Positions 46,959 through 57,676 are shown, counted from the first letter of the stretch. The stretch is 64,000 bases of DNA from an uncultured Prevotella sp. (GCA_937906495.1 CALCVT010000106.1:1-64000); one strand, 5' to 3'. Numbers and translations: made by a program. Notes: a model not told the origin generated them from the sequence alone.

Positions 46959-47480
46959 ATGAAGAAGATTTTTACTGCCATCATGTGTGCATTCCTATTC
47001 AGCATGGCTTCTGTAGCACAGGTTAAGCACACCGTACGCATCGAAATGAAGTCTGGCGAAGTGGTAGAATACACCACTACCGACATTAGCAATATGAACT
47101 TTAAGGAAGTGGTAGAAGAAACTCCCGAAGAACCACAGCCTCAAGGCGAAATAATTGCAATAAGCAACATTGAGCAAACAGCTAATACCAACGGCACCGT
47201 AGATATCTCAGTAAAAGTAAAAACGGTCAATGCTACAACCATCCGTTGCACCCCAAAACCTGCTGCTGACACAGAACCCTACCTTGAAGAAGACCCTGAA
47301 ACTTGGTCAAACATCTTTTTTGGTTTTAAAACCCTCTCGGCAGACCAGGTAACCGAAGCAAACAGCGCAGACGGATGTACGCTGAATTTTGTTGGACTAC
47401 CCAACGACAGTTACTACATTACCGCACGTGCAAACGATGCCAACGGCAAGCAAAAAACACTTGTTATTAAAGTTGAATAA
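46959..47480 (+). CDS. Secreted protein of unknown function with SGE-V-Y module
   Basis: 173 residues. Signal peptide to about residue 20 (ASVAQ), then the shared module VRIEMKSGEVVEYTTTDISN and MNFKEV. A proline/glutamate linker leads to a beta-sandwich-like domain of about 110 residues (IIAISNIEQTANTNGTVDIS, then LNFVGLPNDSYYITARANDANG), which looks like a fibronectin-type or Ig-like fold ending in a typical NGKQKTLVIKV strand. It lies 4 bp after the first and 18 bp before the third gene of the operon. I do not recognise the family; an adhesive or structural role is only a guess. Confidence 0.68.
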   Translation: MKKIFTAIMCAFLFSMASVAQVKHTVRIEMKSGEVVEYTTTDISNMNFKEVVEETPEEPQPQGEIIAISNIEQTANTNGTVDISVKVKTVNATTIRCTPKPAADTEPYLEEDPETWSNIFFGFKTLSADQVTEANSADGCTLNFVGLPNDSYYITARANDANGKQKTLVIKVE

Positions 47481-47498
47481 CCTACATAGTCTCCTATC

Positions 47499-48317
47499 AT
47501 GAAAAAGTTCTCTATATTGTTCTTGCTCTGCACCTTTGTATGCAACCTTACCTCTTGGGCACAGCAAACCGTAACTCGCAAACTGGTACTTAACCTGTCG
47601 AGCGGCGAAGTTGTAGAATACAAAACCGACGATATCAAGAAAATTTCGGTCACTACTTCCGGACAACAACAGGAAAACGACCTCATCAAAGTCGAGGAAG
47701 TTGGCAAAGATTACTTCATCTTTTCTATTCATGCCAATAACCAACGCCACAGTTTCACTGCCTGCGAATCAGGTTACCTTGCTTTCTACGGCGATGAGTA
47801 TTTAGCATACTATGGACACGTTTCATACGAAGACGGCACGCACGAATGGCGTAATGGCACTACACTCGACATTCAAGATATTGAGGTTAAGCCCGGACGC
47901 AAATACACGATTCTTGCCGCAGTATTCGAGGAGTTCCAAAAACCTGACAAGATTGAAAAGGTTGAAATTACCACCATTGCCGACGAACAAAGTAGCAGTT
48001 CTGTCGACATTAAACTCGAAGAGATTACTGAAAATACTGTCAAAGTTATTGCACTGCCCTCGCCCGAAATTGATACCTACATCACCTTTATTAAGGAAAA
48101 GAGTTGGGCAGACGACATTCTCTCTCAATTTGGCGAAACTATCTTGCAGAGCACAACTGAGCGTGCAGCTGAACTGGGCCAGGCAAGAACCTACACCGTA
48201 GCATCCGACGATACTTGGACCGGTCTGACACCGAAAACAGAATATTCTTGCATCGTAGTGTTTACCGATATTGATGGCAAGAAAAACATGAAGATTCACA
48301 ACTTCACCACACTCTAA
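47499..48317 (+). CDS. Secreted protein with SGE-V-Y module and fibronectin-like tail
   Basis: 272 residues. Signal peptide to about residue 21 (TSWAQ), the shared module KLVLNLSSGEVVEYKTDDIK, then a region of about 200 residues with Ig/Fn3-like features: DIEVKPGRKYTILAAVFEE and the closing WTGLTPKTEYSCIVVFTDIDG, typical of an Fn3-type strand F-G. Charged and soluble, no lipobox. It is the last gene of the three-gene operon and is followed by a long hairpin. Function unknown. Confidence 0.7.
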   Translation: MKKFSILFLLCTFVCNLTSWAQQTVTRKLVLNLSSGEVVEYKTDDIKKISVTTSGQQQENDLIKVEEVGKDYFIFSIHANNQRHSFTACESGYLAFYGDEYLAYYGHVSYEDGTHEWRNGTTLDIQDIEVKPGRKYTILAAVFEEFQKPDKIEKVEITTIADEQSSSSVDIKLEEITENTVKVIALPSPEIDTYITFIKEKSWADDILSQFGETILQSTTERAAELGQARTYTVASDDTWTGLTPKTEYSCIVVFTDIDGKKNMKIHNFTTL

Positions 48318-48338
48318 GCCTTAATTAATTATATAGCT

Positions 48339-48396
48339 AAAGCCTTGCAATCAACAGCATGCCCAATCATATTCATGCTGCTATTTGCAAGGCTTT
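48339..48396 (+). terminator. Long hairpin ending the three-gene operon
   Basis: AAAGCCTTGCAA (48339-48350) pairs perfectly with 48385-48396, with a second inner stem CAGCATG/CATGCTG. The outer arm ends in TTT. Confidence 0.78.
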
Positions 48397-48626
48397 ATGC
48401 ATACCCATAATAGCATCTATGGCTACACAAACACACAAAATACAAGCCATAACAATATTGCATATCGCTCGTCAGTTCATGGTTAAAGACACATCTCCAT
48501 CCATAAGGGTTTAACCAACAAAACATAACGAAGTATTCTGCGAGATAGCATAAGTTGAATACTAAGAAACAGAAATCATACCAGGCACAAGAAGGGTGCA
48601 AAGGCTAAATATAAAAACTGATAACT

Positions 48627-48662
48627 AAAAAACCGGCCGGATGCATCAACGCACCCGACCGG
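48627..48662 (-). terminator. Terminator of the beta-helix lipoprotein gene
   Basis: On the minus strand a 12-bp stem (48662-48651 with 48644-48633, two G-U pairs, 6-nt loop) is followed by six T. Confidence 0.88.
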
Positions 48663-48693
48663 CATCACCTAAAACCTGTCTATATTTACCTTT

Positions 48694-50208
48694 TTAGTAA
48701 TCGGTATTCTCAGGATCAAAGTTAGTCCAACCACTCAACCAGTTCTCTGAACCGAATGCTCCGATAAAGTTCACCTTATCGAAGAAGGTTGAAGATACTC
48801 CGTCGAACGAAGCTGCGTTGAGCAAGGGCGAACCTGCACCCGGCATAAGTCCAACCTCTAAGGGGCTGATGGGCGAAAGCATCCACGAAGCCAAATCGCT
48901 CACCTTATTACCCTGCTGCGCAAGGAAGAAGGTTGAAGAGAACGATTTCTGAGAAGGATCAGTTACAGGCTTCTTGTCAGCACCATAACCCGTTACCAAA
49001 ACATCCTCATAGAGTTTGTTTGCATCCGAACCGGTTATGTCCATATCCGCAAACCAAATGTTTTGCAAACGCAAGTTGCCTGCTTTTGCCTGCGACTGGG
49101 TATCGCCCTTTTCGCCATCAAGAATCAAACCAATGGGGTAACCAAAGGCAACTGAATTCACACAATTCAAACGCGAACCGCGACGAATTTGCATAGCAGC
49201 CTGGAACTTGCCCAAACCAGAACCATTGTTCGGATTCATGCTACCGCCGTTAATATAATCGGCCGTATTTTGGAATTTTGAATCAACAGCCTTCGGACCG
49301 ACAAAAGTAATATTACTGAAAGTAGCTGAAGTAAAGGGCGAAGCAGTTGAGCCGCTTGCATCATTATCACTCTCAAAGCCATTGCTCTGGCTCTTGTCGG
49401 CAAGACGCGAATTACGCACCACCAAACCATATTGTACATTACCTGAATATCCATTGTCGGTATCGAAATCATCGTCCCAACCATTGTAGCATACCAGGTT
49501 TTTGCAGTTTACCGTACCACCGAACCACTCGAAAGAGTCGTCGTTTGAGTAAGACACCTGTACGTGATCTATCTGCGTGCCATCACCTACCGAACCAAAC
49601 GTTATACCATTGATTTCCTGGTCGGTAGCAAAAGGATATCCTGCAAACTCTACGCGAACATAACTCAGCACACCCGAGTTATCGTGAGCGTCATTTCCGC
49701 CATGTTTCGTACGGGGTCCACCTTCAATCTGCGCTTCTCCTGCATTGTGAGGAGCTTTACCACAAATGATAAGTCCACCCCAATCACCCGGACGGCGCAT
49801 TCCTTTAGCCTCTTCCGAAGTAAATACAATAGGTTCCGAAGCTGTACCTCGCGCAATCAACTTACCGCCACGCTCCACGATGAGCGAAGCCATTGTTTGC
49901 TTGTCGCCCTTAATGATTGTTCCCGGCTCGATGGTCAGTTCTGCGCCATCAGCAATGTAAACCCAGCCTTTGAGTAGGTAAGTGCCCTTCTTGAGCGTTT
50001 GCTTTCCCTTGAAAACAAATTCATTGTCGCCGTTGCCAATCTGGTTGCCTTCGAACACAATGTTGTCGCAGGCTTGCAAACCGCCGTCTTCGCTCCAGTT
50101 ATACTCAGGGCGCGTTACTTCATCGTCGTCGCTACAGGCTGTAAAACTACTTGCTGTTGTCAGACCCATCATAACCAGGGCCAGAACCTTGATAGTGTGC
50201 TTACGCAT
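48694..50208 (-). CDS. Surface lipoprotein with parallel beta-helix
   Basis: 504 residues from MRKHTIKVLAL (50208); the longer frame adds non-coding sequence. The lipobox FTAC sits at about residue 25, followed by an acidic SDDDE, a frequent surface-export signal for Bacteroidota lipoproteins. Much of the rest is right-handed beta-helix: LTIEPGTIIKG, LIVERGGKLIARGTASEPIVFTS and HVQVSYSNDDSFEWFGGTVNC are typical rungs (given in part). It may be an adhesin or glycan-binding partner. Two genes upstream on the same strand lies a large TonB receptor; such beta-helix lipoproteins are often found with receptors of that subtype, but the SH3/TPR gene lies between them. Confidence 0.78.
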   Translation of the reverse strand: MRKHTIKVLALVMMGLTTASSFTACSDDDEVTRPEYNWSEDGGLQACDNIVFEGNQIGNGDNEFVFKGKQTLKKGTYLLKGWVYIADGAELTIEPGTIIKGDKQTMASLIVERGGKLIARGTASEPIVFTSEEAKGMRRPGDWGGLIICGKAPHNAGEAQIEGGPRTKHGGNDAHDNSGVLSYVRVEFAGYPFATDQEINGITFGSVGDGTQIDHVQVSYSNDDSFEWFGGTVNCKNLVCYNGWDDDFDTDNGYSGNVQYGLVVRNSRLADKSQSNGFESDNDASGSTASPFTSATFSNITFVGPKAVDSKFQNTADYINGGSMNPNNGSGLGKFQAAMQIRRGSRLNCVNSVAFGYPIGLILDGEKGDTQSQAKAGNLRLQNIWFADMDITGSDANKLYEDVLVTGYGADKKPVTDPSQKSFSSTFFLAQQGNKVSDLASWMLSPISPLEVGLMPGAGSPLLNAASFDGVSSTFFDKVNFIGAFGSENWLSGWTNFDPENTDY

Positions 50209-50336
50209 ATACTTAATGTGTTTAATAAAAAGGATTGCTCTATTTATTTTCTTTTTGACGCTGCAAAGGTCGCAAAGGTGCGTGACAAAGAGGTTTCCAT
50301 AAAATGAAGAAAGCGTGAACCCCCATTTTAAGGTAT

Positions 50337-50385
50337 AAAAAACGGAAAGCACACTTTTCAATATGATTGAAAAGCATGCTTTCCG
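50337..50385 (-). terminator. Terminator of the SH3/cold-shock/TPR gene
   Basis: CGGAAAGC (50343-50350) pairs with GCTTTCCG (50378-50385), with an inner TTTTCAA/TTGAAAA stem; six T follow on the minus strand. Confidence 0.88.
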
Positions 50386-50420
50386 CTATTTTGTCAGTCT
50401 GTTTCAGGCTGAATATTTAT

Positions 50421-52076
50421 TTAGAACTCCGAATTGTTGTTCTGCTCCAACCCGGCTGTTTCCTGTTCTGCGATAAGGGTATCGCCCATCTGGTTCTTTT
50501 CCTCCTCAACCGATTCGTTTACCTGGGCTACTTCGGTCTCAGCATCCATCGACACTTCCTTTTCTGCTATTGAGTCGTTCTCAGCATACTCATTATCGGT
50601 TTCCTCCTGCTGCAAAGTCTTCTGACAGAGTTCAGGATGCAGAATGGCATGCTGCAAACCAAGCAATTGCCGGCTGCGCGGTGCTAGTTCAAGTCCCTCT
50701 TCTATAAGTTTGAGAGCCTCCTCGGTACGTCCCATTTTATTGAACGCAATAGCCTTTTGCCAAATGAAGAATACACGTCGTGACAATACATTGAGCACTT
50801 GCGGATCGGCAAGAATTTCGTCGACCATACTGATAAAGTGTTCAAAGTCAAGGATAGGCAAGTAGTAGTTAAGGGCCAGGAACTGCTTGGTCGTAAGATT
50901 ATCGGTCAGCAGTCCTCGGTTTTTATCCATAAAAGCAATTGCTTTTTGTCTGATTTGCTCTTTTTCCTCAAGATTTTCGTTTTGCTTGTAACGCGATACG
51001 TAGAGCATAACCAAGTCCTTAACACAGCTTTCTGGTTTCTCGTTTGCCTCGATAGCCTCCAGGTAGTATTTTTCGGCCTCATCGAAGTTTTTGTTGAGAT
51101 AAGCCTTTTTAGCTTGTGCATAAAGGGTATTGAGCGAGAACTGGTTGGCAGCCGCATTATTATTACCCATTCCACGTACAAAACGTGGTGCCGGTGCCAT
51201 ACCGTTAATATCTTCGAGCAGTGTTTGCGCCTTATCGTATGCATTATCAACCTCAAGCACATGCTCTACCAATCCCTTCGCCGTTTGAAGGCGATGTGCT
51301 TCCATGTGTTCTTCGGCTAAAGCTAACACTTTGTCAAAGGTTTTGGGCAAATGCACATTACGTGCCGCTAATCCCTGGTTATTGCGATCAATGCTGTACA
51401 CCACCTTAGTTCCCTTATAGAGGTCATCATAAAGTTCGCGATCTGCTATCTGATGCGAGTTGAAGTACAAACTGTTTTCTGTGGCAAAGTCAAAAATAAA
51501 CCCGTAGCGCCGTTCAGCGTTATAATAGTTGATGCGTCCTTTTGCAGGCACAAAGTTTGTGGCATTCTCCCCGGTTGATTGCAATCCCTTGGCTTCGGTT
51601 CCCTGATTAAAATCCTTATCTGCAGAATCGACATCGTTGTTTACACTTCTAAAGTAACGGCGATGTCCATACTTAGGGTCAATCTGCTGAAGGGCTTCCA
51701 AATCAATGTGTCCAATCACCTTAGGTTCGTTAATTCCAGGAGCCTTTTCGGCTGAATCTTCCATCAGTCCGACAGTTTTTTCGCGTTCTTCGCTAGCTTC
51801 AAGGCCTGTTTCTGTAAGTTCTTCCTGATTTGCAATAACTGCATCAGTATCTGTTAGTTGTGCAGCAGCAAATTCTTCATTATTGGCATACTGGGGCGGA
51901 TTGGCACGAAATGACCGTACATCAGTTCCGGCTATACCGCATACTTGCCCGTTGGGCAACCGTAATACAATAAACTTTTCTGTAACAAATTCAATGGCTC
52001 CGCAGAATACGCCTTCCGAACTCGTAATTTCGACATTGTCGCCGACTCTGTAGTTTGTTCTAATAAATGCAAGCAT
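50421..52076 (-). CDS. SH3-like / cold-shock / TPR fusion protein
   Basis: 551 residues, no signal peptide, so cytoplasmic. Residues 5-55 form a small SH3-like barrel (YRVGDNVEITSSEGVFCGAI, then FIVLRLPNGQVCGI). After an acidic linker, residues 175-245 look like a cold-shock domain (KGRINYYNAERRYGFIFDFA, NSLYFNSHQIAD, LYKGTKVVYSIDRNNQGLAARNV). Residues about 305-490 are TPR repeats (AKKAYLNKNFDEAEKYYLEAIEANE in part; LKLIEEGLELAPRSRQLL), and the tail is strongly acidic. This joins a likely RNA-binding module to a protein-binding scaffold, which suggests a role in RNA or translation control. The family name is not known to me. A textbook promoter at 52305-52275 gives a leader of about 190 nt. 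Confidence 0.72.
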   Translation of the reverse strand: MLAFIRTNYRVGDNVEITSSEGVFCGAIEFVTEKFIVLRLPNGQVCGIAGTDVRSFRANPPQYANNEEFAAAQLTDTDAVIANQEELTETGLEASEEREKTVGLMEDSAEKAPGINEPKVIGHIDLEALQQIDPKYGHRRYFRSVNNDVDSADKDFNQGTEAKGLQSTGENATNFVPAKGRINYYNAERRYGFIFDFATENSLYFNSHQIADRELYDDLYKGTKVVYSIDRNNQGLAARNVHLPKTFDKVLALAEEHMEAHRLQTAKGLVEHVLEVDNAYDKAQTLLEDINGMAPAPRFVRGMGNNNAAANQFSLNTLYAQAKKAYLNKNFDEAEKYYLEAIEANEKPESCVKDLVMLYVSRYKQNENLEEKEQIRQKAIAFMDKNRGLLTDNLTTKQFLALNYYLPILDFEHFISMVDEILADPQVLNVLSRRVFFIWQKAIAFNKMGRTEEALKLIEEGLELAPRSRQLLGLQHAILHPELCQKTLQQEETDNEYAENDSIAEKEVSMDAETEVAQVNESVEEEKNQMGDTLIAEQETAGLEQNNNSEF

Positions 52077-52274
52077 TGTACTTCAATTTAATTAAACTGT
52101 ATAAAATAAAAAAGGCTATTGCCTACTATGTGCATAGCGATAGTATCAGATGGAACAAGCCCCCTATTATATGCAATACAAATGGCCTAAGAGGAGTCTT
52201 TTCTGTCATATTTTACGCCGCTATTACCTTGGGTACGCTGGCAACAGCACGGGTTTAGCTGTCGTTGTACTTAG

Positions 52275-52305
52275 CAAAGATAGTGGAAAGACAGAGCAAA
52301 ACAAA
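52275..52305 (-). promoter_or_regulatory. Promoter of the SH3/cold-shock/TPR gene
   Basis: Minus-strand TTTG (52305-52302), 19-nt spacer, TATCTTTG (52282-52275). The leader to the ATG at 52076 is about 190 nt, unusually long here. Confidence 0.85.
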
Positions 52306-52370
52306 ACATTTTCTGCATTTTTTTGGTAAAAAAGCCGTTTTTTACCCATAGGACACATTTGTTGTCTGTC

Positions 52371-52417
52371 AAAAAGGAACCGACCCCGCTGCTCGTTGTT
52401 TAGAGCATCAGGGCCGG
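52371..52417 (-). terminator. Terminator of the large TonB receptor gene
   Basis: Minus-strand CCGGCCCTG pairs with CGGGGTCGG (two G-U pairs) with an inner GCTC/GAGC stem, then TTTTT a few bases on. It begins 20 nt past the receptor stop. Confidence 0.8.
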
Positions 52418-52436
52418 CATTGTTGTTGTATGGTTA

Positions 52437-55232
52437 TCAGAACTTATAGCTCAGAGTTAAACTGAAGTTACGTCCCGGACGATAGGAACGGGTAACCTCT
52501 TCAACTTCTTTCGATACGCCATTCGACAGATTTACATCGTTGAACTGCTTAAAGATAACCTTCTCGCCCAAGATGTCTTTCAAACCAAGTTTCAGTTCAA
52601 ACTTTCCGAAGGTACGTGCAGCCGAAAGATCGAGCGAGTTGCGCGGCATCTCGTACGAGTCGGGGATATTGACGGTTTGGTCGGCAGTTGAACCAAGGCT
52701 ACGTCCTACACCCACCAGGCGCTTACCGATGCGGTTATACTGCAACGAGGCGTTCCAACCCTCATGGCTATAGAAGAGCCCAAGGTTTACCAGGTAGGGC
52801 GACTGTCCCTGCATGGGGCGGTCTTTGTGACGCGATTTGCCATCGAACTTCACATCGCTCTTGATGAGTGCGCCGTTGAATACCAAGGTAAAATCACGCA
52901 ATCCGATAAAACCGAGGTTTTTGCGTATATCAAGTTCAATACCATAGCTTGATGCTCGTTTGGCATTTTCATAAGAGTAAACCAAATCGGTACCACCGGT
53001 CACTGTATAAGTCCACTCAATGGGGCTGTCAAAGTGTTTGTAGAAGGCTGCTACAGATATCTGGTCGCCCTGTTCGGGATACCATTCATAGCGAAGGTCT
53101 ACATTGTCAACGTAGCACGATTTAAGAGCCGTATTACCCTGTACTGACGATGCAAGGTCGAAGTCGTAGAAGACAGAGGGGCTCACCTCGCGGAACTCAG
53201 GTCGGTTTACCGAACGTCCGTACGACACGCGTACCTGATGCTGCGGGTTTATGCGGTAAGTTGCGTTGACCGAGGGGAAGATGTCGTTACCATCGTAGTA
53301 GCGGCTCTTCGGACTTTTTTCGTAATCGCGGGTATTGCTGATGAGTTTCATGCGCGAGTGTTCAAAGCGTGCGCCTGCATAGATATTAAAAGCTCCAAGC
53401 GGCAGGTTAACTGCTGCATAGGCCGAAGCAATGTGGTGATGTCCCTCGTAGTCGTTACGCATTTTGGTATCGTCAATCAGGTAAAGTCCCCTATCATCGT
53501 AATTTGCATCAATGAGCAACTGGGTAGGCAGGTCGAGGTAGCGGAAGTCATCAGGCAAATTATTGTCGGCCGTATTCCATTGATAAATAAAGCTGCGCGT
53601 ATTGTAGGTTCGCGTGCGATATTCTGTATAAGCACCTGCAAAGAGTTCGGGTTCGATGCGTCCACCGGCAAAGCGGTAACGGTAGTTAAGTCCTCCTGAA
53701 GCTATATGTTCGTCAAGACGTGTAAACTCACGGCTGATTTCGTTACCTGTTGTCAGACCTATGCGGTCGGGGTCGAGCTGGTTGTCGAGGGTATAGCGCC
53801 GGCGGTCGGGCAGGTTGCGGTTAGCATAGGCATAACCTGCATTCCAATCAAGGCGCGAGCGGTCCCACACATATTTACCGGTAAACTGAGTATTATAGGT
53901 TGTGCGGCTTGAGTAGTAATATTCGGCCTCTTCAATGCGGTTGCTTTGGGCATTAAAACCCTGGCGCGAGGTGTAGCGATCGGTGCCTAGTTGGTTGAAA
54001 ATATTTTTCCACTCATAGCGTCCCGAACCTTTTGCCGGAACAAAGGTCAGGTTAAGCATAGCTCCAAGACGCACATTATTGGCATACTGGCTATCAACGC
54101 TCCTGCGCAGATATACACTTTGGTCGTGCGTCAGGTCGTAAGCGCCAAACAGCGAGTTCTCCATAGGTTCGTAGGTCTTGTAGCTGTTGCTGTAGTTAAG
54201 CGAAGCCAGCACGGCAAACACGGCTCCGTTTTCGAAATCGCGCGAACGGTTCAAATCGGCAGCCAACGAAAGGTCACCCCAGGGGCGGTGCTTAAACACG
54301 CGCCAGTCGTTGTTCAGTCCATTGCCCAACAAACTGATGCCCCGGCCACCCTCGGTTTTTTGCAGGGGTGCATGAATTCCCCCCTTGAGCGAACGGAAAT
54401 TATCAAATCCCAGGAAATCGGTACCTCCGCCCTTACCGGCCAAAAATGTCTGAAAGTGGGTCTGATCGTTCACCGAGGCTCCAAGACTGATGCGTGCCGA
54501 ATTTTCGTTAGGCACTTCCTTGGTATCTATTTGTATAAATCCTCCCGTAAAGTCGGCAGGATACTGCGGAGCCGGCGACTTGATAATCTGCATATTGTCA
54601 ACCTGCGATGATGGAATAATGTCGAACGAGAATGCGCGTGAGTCGGCCTCGCTCGAAGGCACTGCAGCACCGTTAATCCACACATTGTTGTAGCGTTGCG
54701 AGAGTCCGCGCACCATCACAAATTTTTGGTCGATAATCGAGATGCCCGGCACACGACGTATCACCTCTGAGGCATCTTTATCTTGCGACTTGCTAATCTG
54801 CTGTGCCGAAATACCGCTTTGCACCACCAAACTGTTTTTTTGTGCTGTTACCAATGCCTTTTCGGTATTACGTTTAGCTTGTGCTGTTACTGTGGCAGTA
54901 CCAAGCTGGTTCTCGAGTTCTTCCAATTTTACCACCAGCAGAGTGTCGTTTTTGGCAGGATTCACCGTCATAGTCAGCTTGCGGTAACCCAAGTAGGTAG
55001 CCACGAGCGTGTAGTTGCGCTGTCCCAAGGCCCCTATTTCAAAGTAACCTTCGCCATCGCTCATTGTTGTTTTACCGGCTTGCAGAATCTGCACCGTTGC
55101 GCCCACCAGCGCCTCGCCCGAACGGGCATCCAACACACGGCCGCGCAGCGAGGCTGTCACTTCGGCCCAAACCGTGCCTACACATACTACAAGGAGGAGC
55201 ACGGAAAGTAATAGTCGTCTAAGTATAACCAT
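52437..55232 (-). CDS. TonB-dependent receptor with carboxypeptidase-like N-domain
   Basis: 931 residues. Signal peptide 1-23 (TVWAE), CarboxypepD-regulatory-like domain (LRGRVLDARSGEALVGATVQI in part), plug with SQDKDASEVIRRVPGI, VMVRGLSQRYNNVWINGA and SPAPQYPADFTGGFIQIDTK, and a long barrel ending RNFSLTLSYKF. The DASEVIRRVPGI and GGFIQIDTK form marks a subgroup distinct from SusC and BtuB; its cargo is not known. The 5' leader is about 265 nt and holds two 22-bp direct repeats (55331-55395). A beta-helix lipoprotein two genes downstream may be a partner. Confidence 0.87.
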   Translation of the reverse strand: MVILRRLLLSVLLLVVCVGTVWAEVTASLRGRVLDARSGEALVGATVQILQAGKTTMSDGEGYFEIGALGQRNYTLVATYLGYRKLTMTVNPAKNDTLLVVKLEELENQLGTATVTAQAKRNTEKALVTAQKNSLVVQSGISAQQISKSQDKDASEVIRRVPGISIIDQKFVMVRGLSQRYNNVWINGAAVPSSEADSRAFSFDIIPSSQVDNMQIIKSPAPQYPADFTGGFIQIDTKEVPNENSARISLGASVNDQTHFQTFLAGKGGGTDFLGFDNFRSLKGGIHAPLQKTEGGRGISLLGNGLNNDWRVFKHRPWGDLSLAADLNRSRDFENGAVFAVLASLNYSNSYKTYEPMENSLFGAYDLTHDQSVYLRRSVDSQYANNVRLGAMLNLTFVPAKGSGRYEWKNIFNQLGTDRYTSRQGFNAQSNRIEEAEYYYSSRTTYNTQFTGKYVWDRSRLDWNAGYAYANRNLPDRRRYTLDNQLDPDRIGLTTGNEISREFTRLDEHIASGGLNYRYRFAGGRIEPELFAGAYTEYRTRTYNTRSFIYQWNTADNNLPDDFRYLDLPTQLLIDANYDDRGLYLIDDTKMRNDYEGHHHIASAYAAVNLPLGAFNIYAGARFEHSRMKLISNTRDYEKSPKSRYYDGNDIFPSVNATYRINPQHQVRVSYGRSVNRPEFREVSPSVFYDFDLASSVQGNTALKSCYVDNVDLRYEWYPEQGDQISVAAFYKHFDSPIEWTYTVTGGTDLVYSYENAKRASSYGIELDIRKNLGFIGLRDFTLVFNGALIKSDVKFDGKSRHKDRPMQGQSPYLVNLGLFYSHEGWNASLQYNRIGKRLVGVGRSLGSTADQTVNIPDSYEMPRNSLDLSAARTFGKFELKLGLKDILGEKVIFKQFNDVNLSNGVSKEVEEVTRSYRPGRNFSLTLSYKF

Positions 55233-55330
55233 ATATATATTTATATAGGAGAAATGTTCTGATTAGCTGCACCGCCGAACTTTCAATACCAGGGGGCTTG
55301 ACTTTCTTGCCGGAACAGGCACCGAAAAAG

Positions 55331-55395
55331 TATTTTCGAAACGGGGTGTAAAACAACATACAAGGCAGCTCTGAATTTTGAGATGGGGTGTAAAT
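55331..55395. repeat. Two imperfect direct repeats in the TonB receptor leader
   Basis: TATTTTCGAAACGGGGTGTA (from 55331) and AATTTTGAGATGGGGTGTA (from 55374) share ATTTT-GA-A-GGGGTGTAAA. The GGGGTGTAAA cores begin 41 bp apart, four helix turns, so both face the same side of DNA. They lie 100-165 bp upstream of the ATG. Confidence 0.6.
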
Positions 55396-55657
55396 AATTG
55401 CCACACACTCATCGGCACAATCAGGCAACGCTTACCAGCCTGAGCGCTGCTCCGCGCCACGAACCTGTGACGCACCAGCACAGGAGGCTCACCTTTCCGA
55501 GTGCAAAGGTCTGAATACTACATTACACCTCCGTGAAAGTGATGTGAAGAAAGAGCGAAGGTCAATACGGCAGACTGCGGCTGTCAATGTGTCATTACTC
55601 AGCCTTTTTGGCCGAAAAACGACCTTACTCCCCAATATTTACTCCCGCATACCGCAT

Positions 55658-55673
55658 TTGGCACGCTTTTGGC
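55658..55673 (+). promoter_or_regulatory. Sigma-54-like element upstream of groES
   Basis: TTGGCACGCTTTTGGC has a perfect -24 half (TTGGCACG) and GC 10 nt after GG, but the -12 half reads TGGC instead of TTGC. It lies 69 nt before the groES ATG. No good TAnnTTTG was found in this stretch, so it is the best promoter candidate, with reserve. Confidence 0.4.
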
Positions 55674-55741
55674 TTATTATGGGGTGTACGCTTGAAACAA
55701 GCGCTCCAACAGAAAGTAACAACAATAAAATACCAACCATC

Positions 55742-56014
55742 ATGAACATTAAACCGTTGGCAGACCGCGTGCTCATCAAAGCCGCAGCTGCAGAAGAGAA
55801 AACCGCAAGTGGCATCATCCTGCCTGATACCGCCAAAGAAAAGCCCCTTAAAGGCGAAGTGCTCGCCACTGGCAATGGCACCAAAGACGAAGAGATGGTA
55901 CTCAAGGTAGGCGACACCGTACTCTACGGAAAATACGCCGGAACCGAAGTGGAACTGGACGGCGAAAAGTACTTGATTATGCGCCAAAGCGATGTGCTCG
56001 CTGTTTTGGCCTAA
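55742..56014 (+). CDS. groS: Co-chaperonin GroES
   Basis: 90 residues from [12 protein letters not shown]; the longer frame is not conserved. The mobile loop region [16 protein letters not shown] and the roof/beta-barrel segment VLATGNGTK are typical, and [32 protein letters not shown] (in part) closes the domain. It caps GroEL to enclose folding substrates. It is 33 bp before groEL, one operon. A palindrome CGCTTG-AAA-CAAGCG (55689-55703) lies in the leader; a CIRCE element was not found. Confidence 0.97.
   Translation: MNIKPLADRVLIKAAAAEEKTASGIILPDTAKEKPLKGEVLATGNGTKDEEMVLKVGDTVLYGKYAGTEVELDGEKYLIMRQSDVLAVLA

Positions 56015-57676
<1,662 letters not shown>

Larger units (their letters stand above)
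48318..48693. other. 376-bp intergenic region between convergent genes
   Basis: Two terminators (48339-48396, plus; 48627-48662, minus) flank a stretch with no believable gene. A 68-residue minus-strand frame at 48395-48601 is Cys/Tyr-rich, has no family features and was not accepted. Confidence 0.5.

Noticed and set aside
48395..48601. 68-residue minus-strand frame between two terminators
   Set aside because: Composition extremely rich in Cys and Tyr, no promoter, no recognisable domain.
55631..55741. CIRCE element before groES
   Set aside because: The TTAGCACTC-N9-GAGTGCTAA pattern is absent; only a short unrelated palindrome is present.
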